Under the pieces are notes generated by a model. The model was not told where the DNA came from and made no database searches. It saw nothing but the letters and a program-made list of their open reading frames with translations. A DNA stretch of 64,000 nucleotides from Ruminococcus sp. (GTDB taxonomy: Bacteria; Bacillota; Clostridia; Oscillospirales; Acutalibacteraceae): assembly GCA_017411385.1 (NCBI GenBank), contig JAFQQF010000018.1, positions 29,594-93,593 on the forward strand, given 5' to 3'. The position numbers and the translations under genes are program-made. Positions 36,917 through 45,439 of the stretch are shown here, one piece after another (the first letter of the stretch is position 1; every line of letters begins with the position of its first letter).

Positions 36917-39220
36917 ATGAAAAAGCTTATTAGTATGGTAGTGTTGTTTTTTGTTGTGTTTTCTACTTTCTTCACTTCGGTATCTGCTATTGATGCTGAT
37001 AGTTTGACTATAAATAAAGATGTTTTGAGTACAGAAGATAAAAAATTGCTTTGTGATGCAAAAATTGATGAGGATTTCGAGTCGGATTCAATAGTGGTTG
37101 TGCTAAATAATGGGATAAGTAGAAATCTGAAGGAATATTCCCCAAAAGACTTTTCGGAAGTTTCGGCAATATCAGTTGAACATATTACAAAATTTACAAC
37201 AGAAATAATAAAAGAGCAGAGGGAATATACAGCCACAACAAAGAGTGCTAAACAAGGTTTAGACTTAACACGAAATAATGATGTTTTTTATGTTGAAGAG
37301 GACACCTTCCATCAGATTCTTCTTTTAAAATTAAATCAAAAGAGCAAACAAAACGTACTGGATTGTATTAAAACCCTTGAAAAAAGGGATGATGTAATGA
37401 TGGCATTTCCGAATTATTATACAAAGTGTTGTTTGATTGATAATGCTATCTCTACAACTGATGAATTTGTTGATTTAAATATTTCAAAGTCCTCAACTCC
37501 AAATGATACTTATATTGAATCTCAATGGGCTGTTCCTAAAATTAATTTACCAGATGCATGGAATATTTCTACTGGTAGTTCTTTGGTCAATGTTGGAATA
37601 ATTGATACTGGTATTATGGGAAATCACCCCGACTTAACTAATAGAGTCAATAGAACTCTAAGTAAGGATTTTACTGGAGGTAATTCTCCTTTGACAGATC
37701 CAGATGGTCACGGAACTCATGTAGCTGGTATTATTGGAGCAGAAGGTAATAATTCTAAAGGCATATCAGGTGTATGTTGGAATGTAGGTTTAGTAAGCCT
37801 CAAAGCAGCTGCTTATAATAGTGAGATAAATGATTACGCGTTATCGTATTCAACATTTGCCTCTGCCATTGATTATGCACAGGCGCAAAGTATTCCTATT
37901 GTTTCAGTTAGCTTTAGTGCTGCTGGTTATGATAGTTATTATTATGATGTAATAAGATACTATGATGGTTTGTTTGTTTGTGCGGCTGGAAATGCTGGGG
38001 TTAATATTAATAGCAGCAATAAATATATATTCACAAGTGCAAATACAGATAATATGATTTCTGTTGCTAATTCTACATCATCTGATAGCTTGTATAGTGG
38101 TTTAGATGGTCCGTCAAATTATGGCGTATCATATGTTGATCTAGCAGCCCCAGGTACTAGCATATATAGTACCTATAATGATGGTCAATATACACTTATG
38201 TCAGGAACGTCGATGGCTACACCGTATGTTGCTGGAGTAGCAGCTTTGCTAAAAAGTAAATTTCCTGAATTGAATACTCAACTAATCAAATCGTATATAT
38301 TGCAGGGAGTTGATAGCGTTACCTCATTAAATGGTAAAGTTTCAACCGGAGGAAGATTGAATGCATATAAATCGCTAAGTTCAGTCATACAATATAATAT
38401 AAAATATAATACAAATGGTGGGACAGGCACAATGAACGATACTGTTGTAACATATGGTATCCGGACTCCATTACGAAGTAATCAGTTTTCAAATAATGGA
38501 TTGCCGTTCATCGGTTGGCATGCTAAAAGAGCCTCGGATAACAAGTGGTATTATACAAATGGTACTTATTCTGGTTGGTATACTGAGGGTAATCAGCCAT
38601 CAGGTTACTATAAGTTTTTATATTCAGATGAACATATAGTATTTAATACAACTAACGTTAACGGTGATACTATTACAATGTATGCTCAGTGGTTAGATAT
38701 ACAGTATACGGTTAAATTTAACGGGAACGGTGGAGTTGGTTCTATGCAAAGCATAGATGTTCAATATGGTGTTCTTCAATTTCTTCCAAGCAACACGTTT
38801 GTAAAAAACGGATATTCTTTTGATTTTTGGTATGCTAAAGATGAGCAGGGTGAAGTGTATTGTGCAAAGCAAGGAGGATTGTTTGGCTGGTTTCCTATTG
38901 ATGCACGCGAATCTGGGTATTCTACAAAAATGATAGGTGACACTGGAGTTGCACATTCTTTTGAATATTTGGAGGATGGAGATGTGATTACTCTGTATGC
39001 ATACTGGATGCCTGACTCAGGTGAGCTGGGTGATGTTGATAATAATGGTAATGTTACGGTAAACGATTCTACAATTATTCAAAAGTATATGGCTGGGCTA
39101 GTTTCCCTTTCGGCTAGTGAACTTTTGAGGGCAGATGTTAATTTTGATGGTGTAGTTAATATAAAAGATGTGTCTGCGATACAAAAGTATGTTTCAGGAA
39201 TTATTGATATTTTTGTATGA
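36917..39220 (+). CDS. Secreted subtilisin-like protease with InlB-type repeats and C-terminal dockerin
   Basis: This is a 767-residue secreted S8 peptidase. It has a signal peptide at 1-24, an I9-like prodomain at about 55-168, and a catalytic domain at about 203-455. Asp230 (IIDTG), His265 (DGHGTH), oxyanion Asn359 (AAGN) and Ser432 (GTSMATP) are all intact. Two Listeria-Bacteroides (Flg_new) repeats follow at about 460-665, beginning YNTNGGTG and FNGNGGVG. A dockerin with two calcium loops (DVDNNGNVTVND and DVNFDGVVNIKD) is at about 703-767. It begins 18 bases after the dockerin/propeptide-like gene. Codons are strongly AT-rich, unlike neighbours, suggesting transfer. ATG at 36917 follows AAGGTGG. 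Confidence 0.92.
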   Translation: MKKLISMVVLFFVVFSTFFTSVSAIDADSLTINKDVLSTEDKKLLCDAKIDEDFESDSIVVVLNNGISRNLKEYSPKDFSEVSAISVEHITKFTTEIIKEQREYTATTKSAKQGLDLTRNNDVFYVEEDTFHQILLLKLNQKSKQNVLDCIKTLEKRDDVMMAFPNYYTKCCLIDNAISTTDEFVDLNISKSSTPNDTYIESQWAVPKINLPDAWNISTGSSLVNVGIIDTGIMGNHPDLTNRVNRTLSKDFTGGNSPLTDPDGHGTHVAGIIGAEGNNSKGISGVCWNVGLVSLKAAAYNSEINDYALSYSTFASAIDYAQAQSIPIVSVSFSAAGYDSYYYDVIRYYDGLFVCAAGNAGVNINSSNKYIFTSANTDNMISVANSTSSDSLYSGLDGPSNYGVSYVDLAAPGTSIYSTYNDGQYTLMSGTSMATPYVAGVAALLKSKFPELNTQLIKSYILQGVDSVTSLNGKVSTGGRLNAYKSLSSVIQYNIKYNTNGGTGTMNDTVVTYGIRTPLRSNQFSNNGLPFIGWHAKRASDNKWYYTNGTYSGWYTEGNQPSGYYKFLYSDEHIVFNTTNVNGDTITMYAQWLDIQYTVKFNGNGGVGSMQSIDVQYGVLQFLPSNTFVKNGYSFDFWYAKDEQGEVYCAKQGGLFGWFPIDARESGYSTKMIGDTGVAHSFEYLEDGDVITLYAYWMPDSGELGDVDNNGNVTVNDSTIIQKYMAGLVSLSASELLRADVNFDGVVNIKDVSAIQKYVSGIIDIFV

Positions 39221-39238
39221 TTATTATTTATAAATAGC

Positions 39239-39280
39239 AAAGAGAGCACACAGAAAAGCTGTGTGCTCTCTTTATTTTTT
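39239..39280. terminator. Terminator between subtilase and gpsA
   Basis: A perfect stem of 13-15 bases (39239-39253 with 39259-39273; AGAGAGCACACAG against its complement) with an AAAAG loop is followed by TTATTTTTT on the plus strand. It lies between convergent genes and may also serve gpsA. Confidence 0.88.
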
Positions 39281-39299
39281 ATTGTATGTTAGTTTGTTA

Positions 39300-40262
39300 T
39301 CAGAACTCAGGCTTGAAGGACCTTTCAAAAAGTTCTTCCATTGCACTTTCAAAGGGCTTGCTCTCGAAGAGCACCTCGTAAAGGCAGGAAACAATAGGCA
39401 TCTCCACATTGTATTTATCTGCAAGCTTTTTAAGTGCCTTGGTGGTCATCACGCCCTCGGCAAGCTTGCCGTATTCAATGCCCTTCACAAAGTTTTCGCC
39501 ATACATTCTGTTGTGGCTCCATTTGGAGAAAAGTGTTGCTTCGTAGTCACCTAAGTGGCAAAGTCCGAATGCCGACATAGGATTGCCACCCATAGCCTCA
39601 ATCAGCCTTGCAATCTCTCTTGCACCTCTTGCCATAAGAGCACCCTTTAGGGACTGATAATTCATACCGTCAAGCATACCTGCCACAATTCCCACAACGT
39701 TCTTTGCGGCGGCACCAATCTCACTTCCGATAAAGTCGTTGCCGATATACATACGGATAAGTGAGCTTGAAAGCTCATTTACAAGCTTGGTTTTAACATC
39801 TTTGTTCTTGCTGTCAATTACCATACAGTTGGGGATACCCTTAACAAAATCCTGAGGGTGACCGGGACCTACCCAAACTGCAATGGGAGTTTTCTCTTCG
39901 TCAACAAAACTTCCCACAACCTCGCTGAGTCTGCAGCCTGTAGCTTCCTCAACACCCTTCATACAAAGCACGATAATCTTTCCATCAAGATTGTTCTTTG
40001 AAATATCCGCCATATATTCACGCAAATGCTGTGCAGAAATTGAAATAACGATTACTTCTGCACGCTCTATAGCATACGCAAGATCTGAACTTATCTCAAT
40101 ACTTTCAGGGAATTCAAGATAGTCATTTTTTCTTGTTTCTTTAAGCTGTATGAATTCGGGTGCGTTTTCAAGTCCGCAGGATAGTACCTCGTGACCTGTT
40201 TTATCAAGATACCAAGCAATGCAGCTGCCCCATCTGCCGCAGCCCAGCACAGAAATCTTCAT
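39300..40262 (-). CDS. gpsA: Glycerol-3-phosphate dehydrogenase [NAD(P)+]
   Basis: GpsA reduces dihydroxyacetone phosphate to glycerol-3-phosphate for phospholipid synthesis. The 320-residue product has the nucleotide-binding start ISVLGCGRWGSCIAWYL, the CMKGVEEATG and VGPGHPQDF segments, and the catalytic Lys in AAKNVVGIVAGMLDGM (about 183-198). It is on the minus strand, convergent with the subtilase, and follows the DUF1292 gene and the RNA gene in the same direction. An AGGAG ribosome binding site precedes the ATG. Confidence 0.93.
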   Translation of the reverse strand: MKISVLGCGRWGSCIAWYLDKTGHEVLSCGLENAPEFIQLKETRKNDYLEFPESIEISSDLAYAIERAEVIVISISAQHLREYMADISKNNLDGKIIVLCMKGVEEATGCRLSEVVGSFVDEEKTPIAVWVGPGHPQDFVKGIPNCMVIDSKNKDVKTKLVNELSSSLIRMYIGNDFIGSEIGAAAKNVVGIVAGMLDGMNYQSLKGALMARGAREIARLIEAMGGNPMSAFGLCHLGDYEATLFSKWSHNRMYGENFVKGIEYGKLAEGVMTTKALKKLADKYNVEMPIVSCLYEVLFESKPFESAMEELFERSFKPEF

Positions 40263-40332
40263 ATATGTATTCTCCTAATTATTAGTATAAGAAATCCCGC
40301 CTGACCGTAAGAGCATAATATAACCTGCTACT

Positions 40333-40484
40333 AAAAAAGCAGGTGGGTGCCCGCCCATCAGCTTTTGGCTCCCTTCGTCCCATATCAGGGGAGGTCTGCA
40401 CGCCACTGACGGAGCTTGGCTCCCGATTTAAAGGTTGTAGGGTTATTTTGCCCCGTACACGAATCAGGCAGGAGGTTTTCCGTT
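40333..40484 (-). ncRNA. ssrS: Probable 6S RNA (RNA polymerase regulator)
   Basis: On the minus strand a ~150-base GC-rich segment stands out between gpsA and DUF1292. Its 5' part (CCTGCCT) pairs over seven bases with the 3' part (GGGCGGG), forming a closing stem. The segment between is rich in imperfect pairing, including a GGAGC-CAA-GCTCC hairpin, and ends in CCCACCTGC plus six T. I recognise the overall sequence (GGGAGCCAAGCTCCG..., GGGCGGGCACCCACCTGC) as resembling clostridial 6S RNA, which mimics an open promoter and binds sigma-A polymerase. It is shorter than the Bacillus RNA, so the assignment is probable, not certain. Confidence 0.6.
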
Positions 40485-40516
40485 TGTTATATTTATTGTT
40501 TCAATTAAGCGTGTGC

Positions 40517-40810
40517 TTATTCGTCTTCACCGAACTTTTCGGCAAATCTGTCCTCAAAAATCACACTCAGCTTATCAATCAAATCGTCATCTTCTACTTC
40601 TGCAAGCTCCCAGCCGTCTTCTGAGTCCATAGCCTCCATAATGTAGTATTCTCCTGAGTCTGCAACCAAATCCTCGGGATTATCAAAAACAGGGTAGAGA
40701 GCATAGTATTCCTTGCCGTCGTATTCTATGTTGTCAAGAATTTCAAAGTTATGCTCTGCACCTTCGTCATCAACCAAGGTTATAAGGTCCGGTGAATAAT
40801 CGTTGCTCAT
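40517..40810 (-). CDS. DUF1292 domain-containing protein
   Basis: This is a 97-residue very acidic protein of the DUF1292 (YrzB-like) family: ITLVDDEGAEHNFEILDNIEYDGKEYYALYPV, followed by an acidic EVEDDDLIDKL region. In other Firmicutes the gene accompanies alaS, yrzL and yrrK, and no function is established. Here it stands alone with its own minus-strand promoter and AAAGGAG ribosome binding site, upstream of the 6S-like RNA. Confidence 0.9.
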   Translation of the reverse strand: MSNDYSPDLITLVDDEGAEHNFEILDNIEYDGKEYYALYPVFDNPEDLVADSGEYYIMEAMDSEDGWELAEVEDDDLIDKLSVIFEDRFAEKFGEDE

Positions 40811-40844
40811 AAGCTTTCTCCTTTAGTAATTTGAGTCTTCTATA

Positions 40845-40873
40845 ATTTTACTCATACAAGGCTTTTAAGTCAA
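40845..40873 (-). promoter_or_regulatory. Promoter of the DUF1292 gene
   Basis: On the minus strand TTGACT (complement of 40868-40873) and TAAAAT (complement of 40845-40850) are 17 bases apart, 35 bases before the start codon. Confidence 0.7.
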
Positions 40874-40975
40874 GCCTTACATAAGCAAAAGATGCAATTT
40901 GCAATAGATATTTTATACCAATTCTTCGCAGTATAATGCCGAATATTGATGCTGTCTTATATTTTTTATAAATAG

Positions 40976-41004
40976 TTGAAAAATTCTTATTTTAATAGTA
41001 TAAT
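40976..41004 (+). promoter_or_regulatory. Promoter of the sugar transferase gene
   Basis: TTGAAA (40976-40981) and TATAAT (40999-41004) are 17 bases apart, 40 bases before the ATG at 41044. Confidence 0.78.
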
Positions 41005-41043
41005 ATATACTGTATAACTGAAACTATTCTCAGGAGGAGTCCT

Positions 41044-41727
41044 ATGCGGCTGTTACCCTTTTCTGAGCTTCCTTCCTTTTTGCAGACTGAGGAAGTCAGA
41101 CCATATTATGATATATTGAAAGCAAAAAAGCGAAGCCTGTTTTTTAAACGTGTGGTTGATGTTGTTGCATCTCTTTTTCTTTTAATATTTCTTTTGTTTC
41201 CTATGCTTGTGATTGCACTTGTAATCAAGCTCACCTCAAAGGGCCCTGTGATTTATAAGCAGGTGAGAGTCACAACCTACGGCAAACAGTTCAGAATCTG
41301 GAAGTTCCGCACAATGGTTGTGGATGCAGACAAGCAAGGCGAGCTTACTCAGGGCGAAGACAACCGCATCACAAAAGTCGGCAAGTTTTTGCGTAAGTTC
41401 CGACTCGACGAGCTTCCTCAGGTTTTTCATGTGCTTTCGGGCAAAATGAGTATTGTTGGTACTCGCCCGGAGGTTCCAAGGTATGTGGATGCCTATACTC
41501 CTGAGATGCTGGCAACACTTCTGATGCCTGCAGGAGTTACCTCACTTGCAAGCATTATGTTTAAGGATGAAGCAAAGCTTTTGGAAAATGCTGCAGACGT
41601 GGATAAAGAATACATCAACGTTATCCTTCCTCAGAAGATGGAATATAACCTTAAGTATATCTCACGCTTTGGCTTTCGCAGGGATTTATATCTGATTTTT
41701 AAAACCGTAATCGAAGTGCTCAAATAA
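41044..41727 (+). CDS. Undecaprenyl-phosphate sugar phosphotransferase (bacterial sugar transferase)
   Basis: This is a 227-residue monotopic phosphoglycosyl transferase. A hydrophobic membrane segment lies at about 38-60 (VVDVVASLFLLIFLLFPMLV), followed by the family core IWKFRTMVVDAD, LRKFRLDELPQVFHVLSGKMSIVGTRPEVPRYV. Such enzymes transfer a sugar-1-phosphate onto undecaprenyl phosphate, starting surface polysaccharide or glycan synthesis. The partner downstream is an O-antigen-ligase-like protein, and no glycosyltransferases lie between, so this is a small, incomplete-looking surface-glycan locus. Confidence 0.92.
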   Translation: MRLLPFSELPSFLQTEEVRPYYDILKAKKRSLFFKRVVDVVASLFLLIFLLFPMLVIALVIKLTSKGPVIYKQVRVTTYGKQFRIWKFRTMVVDADKQGELTQGEDNRITKVGKFLRKFRLDELPQVFHVLSGKMSIVGTRPEVPRYVDAYTPEMLATLLMPAGVTSLASIMFKDEAKLLENAADVDKEYINVILPQKMEYNLKYISRFGFRRDLYLIFKTVIEVLK

Positions 41728-41763
41728 AGGGTTTCCAACAAGAAATCAATTGAGAGGTTTGTT

Positions 41764-43197
41764 ATGAAGAAACTTGGTATGGTTTTTCTTGATACCTCGC
41801 TTTTCCGCCTGATATTTATGCTGTGTATGTTTTTCAGTATGGTTATGTATGTGGAAAAGGCGGCATACTTGCTTACATATGTTCTCTTTGTTTGGGGAGT
41901 AGGTCTTAGCATTTATTCGGTAGTAAAAAGAAAAGCTTATGCAAGGCTCTATCTGGGAGTCTGGCTTATGGCGTTTATGGCGTCTTTTACTATAACTGTT
42001 CTTGTAAGCATCACCGGCGATTTGCAGGCAGTAGCCTACAACCTGCTGATGCTTGTCCACTGCGGGGTGTGTTTTTTTGTTTTTTACGGAATGCATACAG
42101 AGCAGGGGGTGCCCTTTCGCTGGGAGCTTTACCTGATGGTAAGGGTTATAGTTTATCTTTCCACGGTTTTTACGTTTATCGGACTTTTTATGATGCTGTT
42201 TACTCACGGCAGATTCGATAACTATATGTACTATGAAGGTGTGTTCAAGGGCTTTTATACCAATCCTAACTATCAGGGCTACGTGTCAGCACTTTCTGTA
42301 ATCTGCTGTCATATGCTTACAAAGCCTAACTTTGTAGCTCACTCAGGTCAGAAGCGGGTAAGCCGTATTTGGCTTGCAAGCTGTGTGCTCCTTAACTGCT
42401 TAGCTTTACTGCTTTGCGACAGCACAGGCAGTCTTTTGCTTCTTGTGGTATACGCGGCAATCATAGTTCTTATGAAGGTTTTTTCCTTGATGGAGGAGCT
42501 CACACCCAGAAAAATGATTTTTAGAATGATTACTCTTGTGGTAGCAGGAGTTATTGTTCTGACAGCAATGCTGTTTTTCCGCGTTGTATGCCGTGTAGGT
42601 GTAGCTGTGTTTTTCAGCGAAAATGAGTTCTCCTCTCAGCAGATTAAAGACCTTGCTGCTGATGCACTTTTTGTCCCTAAAAAAGACACCGGTGTTACCA
42701 GTCGGTGGTTTTTGTGGGATGCAGGCTTCAAAGTTTTCAAGCACAATCCCATTTTCGGTATCGGCAAGGGCAACCTGTACGATGCTATTATTGCAGTTAC
42801 AGGCAGAGAAAGCTTCAATTCCAAATACGATGGTTTTGTTCAGATAGCTTTTACCGATTTGCACAACGGCTACCTTACCTTGCTTGTAACCACAGGTATC
42901 ATAGGTACTGTACTGTTTATAGCTTTCCTTGCAAGGTACATACGAATGATTCTTCCTGCTTGGTTTGTTCATCGCAGAATTATGGTATACAGCGTGTACC
43001 CCTGTCTGATTGCATACATAGGCGCGTATCTTGTTTATGCAATAATCGAAAAAACCTTGCTTTTTGACATAACATATCTTGTAATGAGCTTTTGGCTGTT
43101 GCTTGGCTATACTTCTTGTTATGCCTTGGATCAGGGATACAATCGACGCGGAAGCTTCTACATTTTCAATATGAAGCTTAATAAAAAACTCATATAA
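41764..43197 (+). CDS. O-antigen ligase/polymerase-like membrane protein
   Basis: This is a 477-residue multi-spanning membrane protein with about 11-12 helices and a large extracytoplasmic loop (about 285-370). The loop ends in a Wzy_C-type sequence (HNPIFGIGKGNLYDAI, then TDLHNGYLTLLVTTGIIG) where Wzy/WaaL proteins keep catalytic His and Arg residues. It could polymerise or transfer lipid-linked glycans to a surface acceptor. It follows the sugar transferase by 36 bases, which supports a shared role. Confidence 0.8.
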   Translation: MKKLGMVFLDTSLFRLIFMLCMFFSMVMYVEKAAYLLTYVLFVWGVGLSIYSVVKRKAYARLYLGVWLMAFMASFTITVLVSITGDLQAVAYNLLMLVHCGVCFFVFYGMHTEQGVPFRWELYLMVRVIVYLSTVFTFIGLFMMLFTHGRFDNYMYYEGVFKGFYTNPNYQGYVSALSVICCHMLTKPNFVAHSGQKRVSRIWLASCVLLNCLALLLCDSTGSLLLLVVYAAIIVLMKVFSLMEELTPRKMIFRMITLVVAGVIVLTAMLFFRVVCRVGVAVFFSENEFSSQQIKDLAADALFVPKKDTGVTSRWFLWDAGFKVFKHNPIFGIGKGNLYDAIIAVTGRESFNSKYDGFVQIAFTDLHNGYLTLLVTTGIIGTVLFIAFLARYIRMILPAWFVHRRIMVYSVYPCLIAYIGAYLVYAIIEKTLLFDITYLVMSFWLLLGYTSCYALDQGYNRRGSFYIFNMKLNKKLI

Positions 43198-43225
43198 TCT
43201 GATTTCTTCAGCTTTTCTGATACAT

Positions 43226-43259
43226 AATATTCATATAGCGGTAACCCCGCCGGAATATT
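43226..43259. repeat. Nested inverted repeat before the LURP-one-like gene
   Basis: AATATTC (43226-43232) pairs with GAATATT (43253-43259) and encloses GCGG (43238-43241) pairing with CCGC (43247-43250). The structure ends 17 bases before the ATG at 43276. No T run follows. Confidence 0.6.
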
Positions 43260-43275
43260 CTATTAGGGTGATTGT

Positions 43276-43764
43276 ATGAAACTTTTTCTAAAACGTGATA
43301 ACAGCGCTCAGCACACGCGATTCATTGTCTGTGACCATAACGGAAAAGAAAAGTTTACCGTTACCGGAAGGCGTTATGCAGGAGCAGATAAAATGCTTCT
43401 TTGTTCGTCTGACAGCACACCGCTGGTTACTATCCGTTGTGCACCTTTTCACGTTTTCTACGCTTTCGTGGTCAAGGATTCCAGCGACAGATTTGCTATA
43501 ACCGCCACAAAAAGCAGACGCTTTATTGAGTATCGCTTTCACGGTATAAGCTGGACACTGTGCTTGTCCGGCGACGGCAGATCTTTCGAAATTTTTGATG
43601 CTGACGGTAAGCTTATTATGTCCCAATCTGCCGACAAATATCTCTTAACAGGTGCTTACGAGCTTGATATTTACTCAGAGCAACGCGAATGCTTCTGTAT
43701 TGCGGCAGCTATTTGTGCGAACGCAGTAAGCTTTACTGATGCGGTAAACCCCGTTACGGTTTAA
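43276..43764 (+). CDS. LURP-one/Tubby-like fold protein
   Basis: This 162-residue protein resembles the LURP-one-related (YxjI-type, Tubby C-terminal-like) family. It has repeated short beta strands with DHNGKEKFTVTG, then SGDGRSFEIFDADGKLIMSQSADKYLLTGAYELDI, and a hydrophobic C-terminal helix (CFCIAAAICANAVSFTDAV). Such proteins may act as membrane-tethered scaffolds or regulators, and no function is known here. It has an AGGGTG ribosome binding site. Confidence 0.68.
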   Translation: MKLFLKRDNSAQHTRFIVCDHNGKEKFTVTGRRYAGADKMLLCSSDSTPLVTIRCAPFHVFYAFVVKDSSDRFAITATKSRRFIEYRFHGISWTLCLSGDGRSFEIFDADGKLIMSQSADKYLLTGAYELDIYSEQRECFCIAAAICANAVSFTDAVNPVTV

Positions 43765-43798
43765 TAGAATTATTTTACTTTAGATAAGGAGAATACTT

Positions 43799-44275
43799 AT
43801 GGATAAACTTCTCAGATTACTTTCTGACAATTCAACCTATTCGACCTCTGAGCTTTCTATGCTCTTAGGTGAATCCGAACAGGCAATAAAAGAGCGGATT
43901 GACGCTTATGAAAAGCAGGGTGTCATCAAAGGCTACCGTGCTGTTATCAACTGGGAAAAGGTAGCAGACTCAGGGGTTACAGCATATATCGAGCTCAAGG
44001 TAACTCCCACCAAGGATAAAGGCTTTGATGAGATTGCAGAGCGCGTTATGGCTTTTGAGGAGGTTTCTTCTGTATCTCTCATGGCAGGTACCTACGATTT
44101 GGGCCTCACAGTAAAGGGCGACACAATTCAGGACGTTTCATCCTTTGTATCCCGTAAGCTCTCAACCTTGGAAGGGGTATTGAGCACTGCAACCCATTTC
44201 TTCCTCAAACGATATAAATACGATGGTACTGTACTCACAGATACCGCAGTTGACGAAAGGTGTATGCAGTTCTGA
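43799..44275 (+). CDS. Lrp/AsnC-family transcriptional regulator
   Basis: This is a 158-residue Lrp-type regulator. It has an N-terminal helix-turn-helix (about 1-50: YSTSELSMLLGESEQAIKERIDAYEKQGVIKGYRAVINW) and a C-terminal RAM/ACT-like ligand-binding domain. It probably senses an amino acid and controls the next gene, an aminotransferase, whose ATG overlaps its stop codon (TGATG). This pair is widespread in Clostridia. Confidence 0.92.
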   Translation: MDKLLRLLSDNSTYSTSELSMLLGESEQAIKERIDAYEKQGVIKGYRAVINWEKVADSGVTAYIELKVTPTKDKGFDEIAERVMAFEEVSSVSLMAGTYDLGLTVKGDTIQDVSSFVSRKLSTLEGVLSTATHFFLKRYKYDGTVLTDTAVDERCMQF

Positions 44276-45438
44276 TGGATTACAGTAAATATTTGAACAA
44301 GACGATTCAGAGTGTCAAGCCTTCGGGCATCAGACGTTTCTTTGATATCGTCAACGAGATGGATGACGTTATATCCCTCTCAATCGGTGAACCTGATTTC
44401 CGCACCCCATGGCATGTGCGAAAAGCAGGTATTGATTCTCTTGAAAACGGTAAAACATGGTATACTCCCAACAGAGGCTTTAAAAAGCTCTGTCAGGAGA
44501 TAAGCGGTTTTGTTAACAGAAAATATAATCTTGACTACAACCCCGATACTGAGATTTTAGTAACAGTTGGCGGCAGTGAAGCTCTTGACATCGCCATACG
44601 TTGTATGGTTAATCCTGGCGAGGAGGTTTTGGTTCATCAGCCCTCCTTTGTGTGCTACGAGCCCCTTACCAAAATGTGCGGTGCACAGGCTGTTGTTATG
44701 AACACAAAGGCTGAAAACGACTTTCGTCTGAAGCCTGAGGAGCTTGAAGCCGCTATTACGGAGAAATCAAAGCTTCTGATTCTCTCATACCCCAATAACC
44801 CCACAGGTGCCATAATGACCAAGGATGATTTGCAGGTTCTTTCAGAGGTTATCATCAAGCACGACCTGCTTGTAATCTCTGACGAAATCTACAGCGAGCT
44901 TACATATAAAGACAAGCACGTTTCCATTGCATCGCTTCCGGGTATGCGTGAGCGTACAGTGGTTATCAACGGCTTCTCCAAAGCTTTTGCAATGACAGGC
45001 TGGCGTCTTGGCTATGCAATGGGTCCCAAAGAAATCATCGCTATGATGACAAAGCTTCATCAGTATTGCATTATGTCGGCACCTACAGTTGCTCAGTATG
45101 CAGCTATCGAAGCCCTAAAAAACGGCGATAAGGATATAGAGCATATGCGTTCTGAATATGATATGCGACGCCGTCTTGTAGTAGGTACCTTTAATGCTAT
45201 GGGACTTGAAACCTTCGAGCCCCTTGGAGCTTTCTATTGCTTCCCTTGCATCAAATCCACGGGGCTCACCTCAGAGGAGTTTTGCACAAAGCTTCTTCAT
45301 TCAAAGCACGTTGCAATAGTTCCCGGTGATGCGTTCGGTGAATGCGGTGAAGGCTTCGTGCGTGTGTCTTACTCATACTCAATTAACCATCTGACCGAGG
45401 CTCTCGGCAGAATCAAGGAATTCTTAGAGGAGCTTTAA
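44275..45438 (+). CDS. Class I/II PLP-dependent aminotransferase
   Basis: This is a 387-residue fold-type I aminotransferase. It shows SIGEPDFRTPWHVRKA, YPNNPTGAIM and the PLP-lysine segment INGFSKAFAMTGWRLGYAMG. Its nearest relatives include aspartate and aromatic aminotransferases (PatA/AraT-like), so substrate is uncertain. ATG at 44275 overlaps the lrp stop, making translational coupling likely. ispE follows after one base. Confidence 0.92.
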   Translation: MDYSKYLNKTIQSVKPSGIRRFFDIVNEMDDVISLSIGEPDFRTPWHVRKAGIDSLENGKTWYTPNRGFKKLCQEISGFVNRKYNLDYNPDTEILVTVGGSEALDIAIRCMVNPGEEVLVHQPSFVCYEPLTKMCGAQAVVMNTKAENDFRLKPEELEAAITEKSKLLILSYPNNPTGAIMTKDDLQVLSEVIIKHDLLVISDEIYSELTYKDKHVSIASLPGMRERTVVINGFSKAFAMTGWRLGYAMGPKEIIAMMTKLHQYCIMSAPTVAQYAAIEALKNGDKDIEHMRSEYDMRRRLVVGTFNAMGLETFEPLGAFYCFPCIKSTGLTSEEFCTKLLHSKHVAIVPGDAFGECGEGFVRVSYSYSINHLTEALGRIKEFLEEL

Positions 45439-45439
45439 T

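Noticed and set aside
40343-40624. 93-residue plus-strand reading frame
   Set aside because: It runs through the probable 6S RNA and then antisense to the DUF1292 gene, with no ribosome binding site. It is better explained by the RNA.
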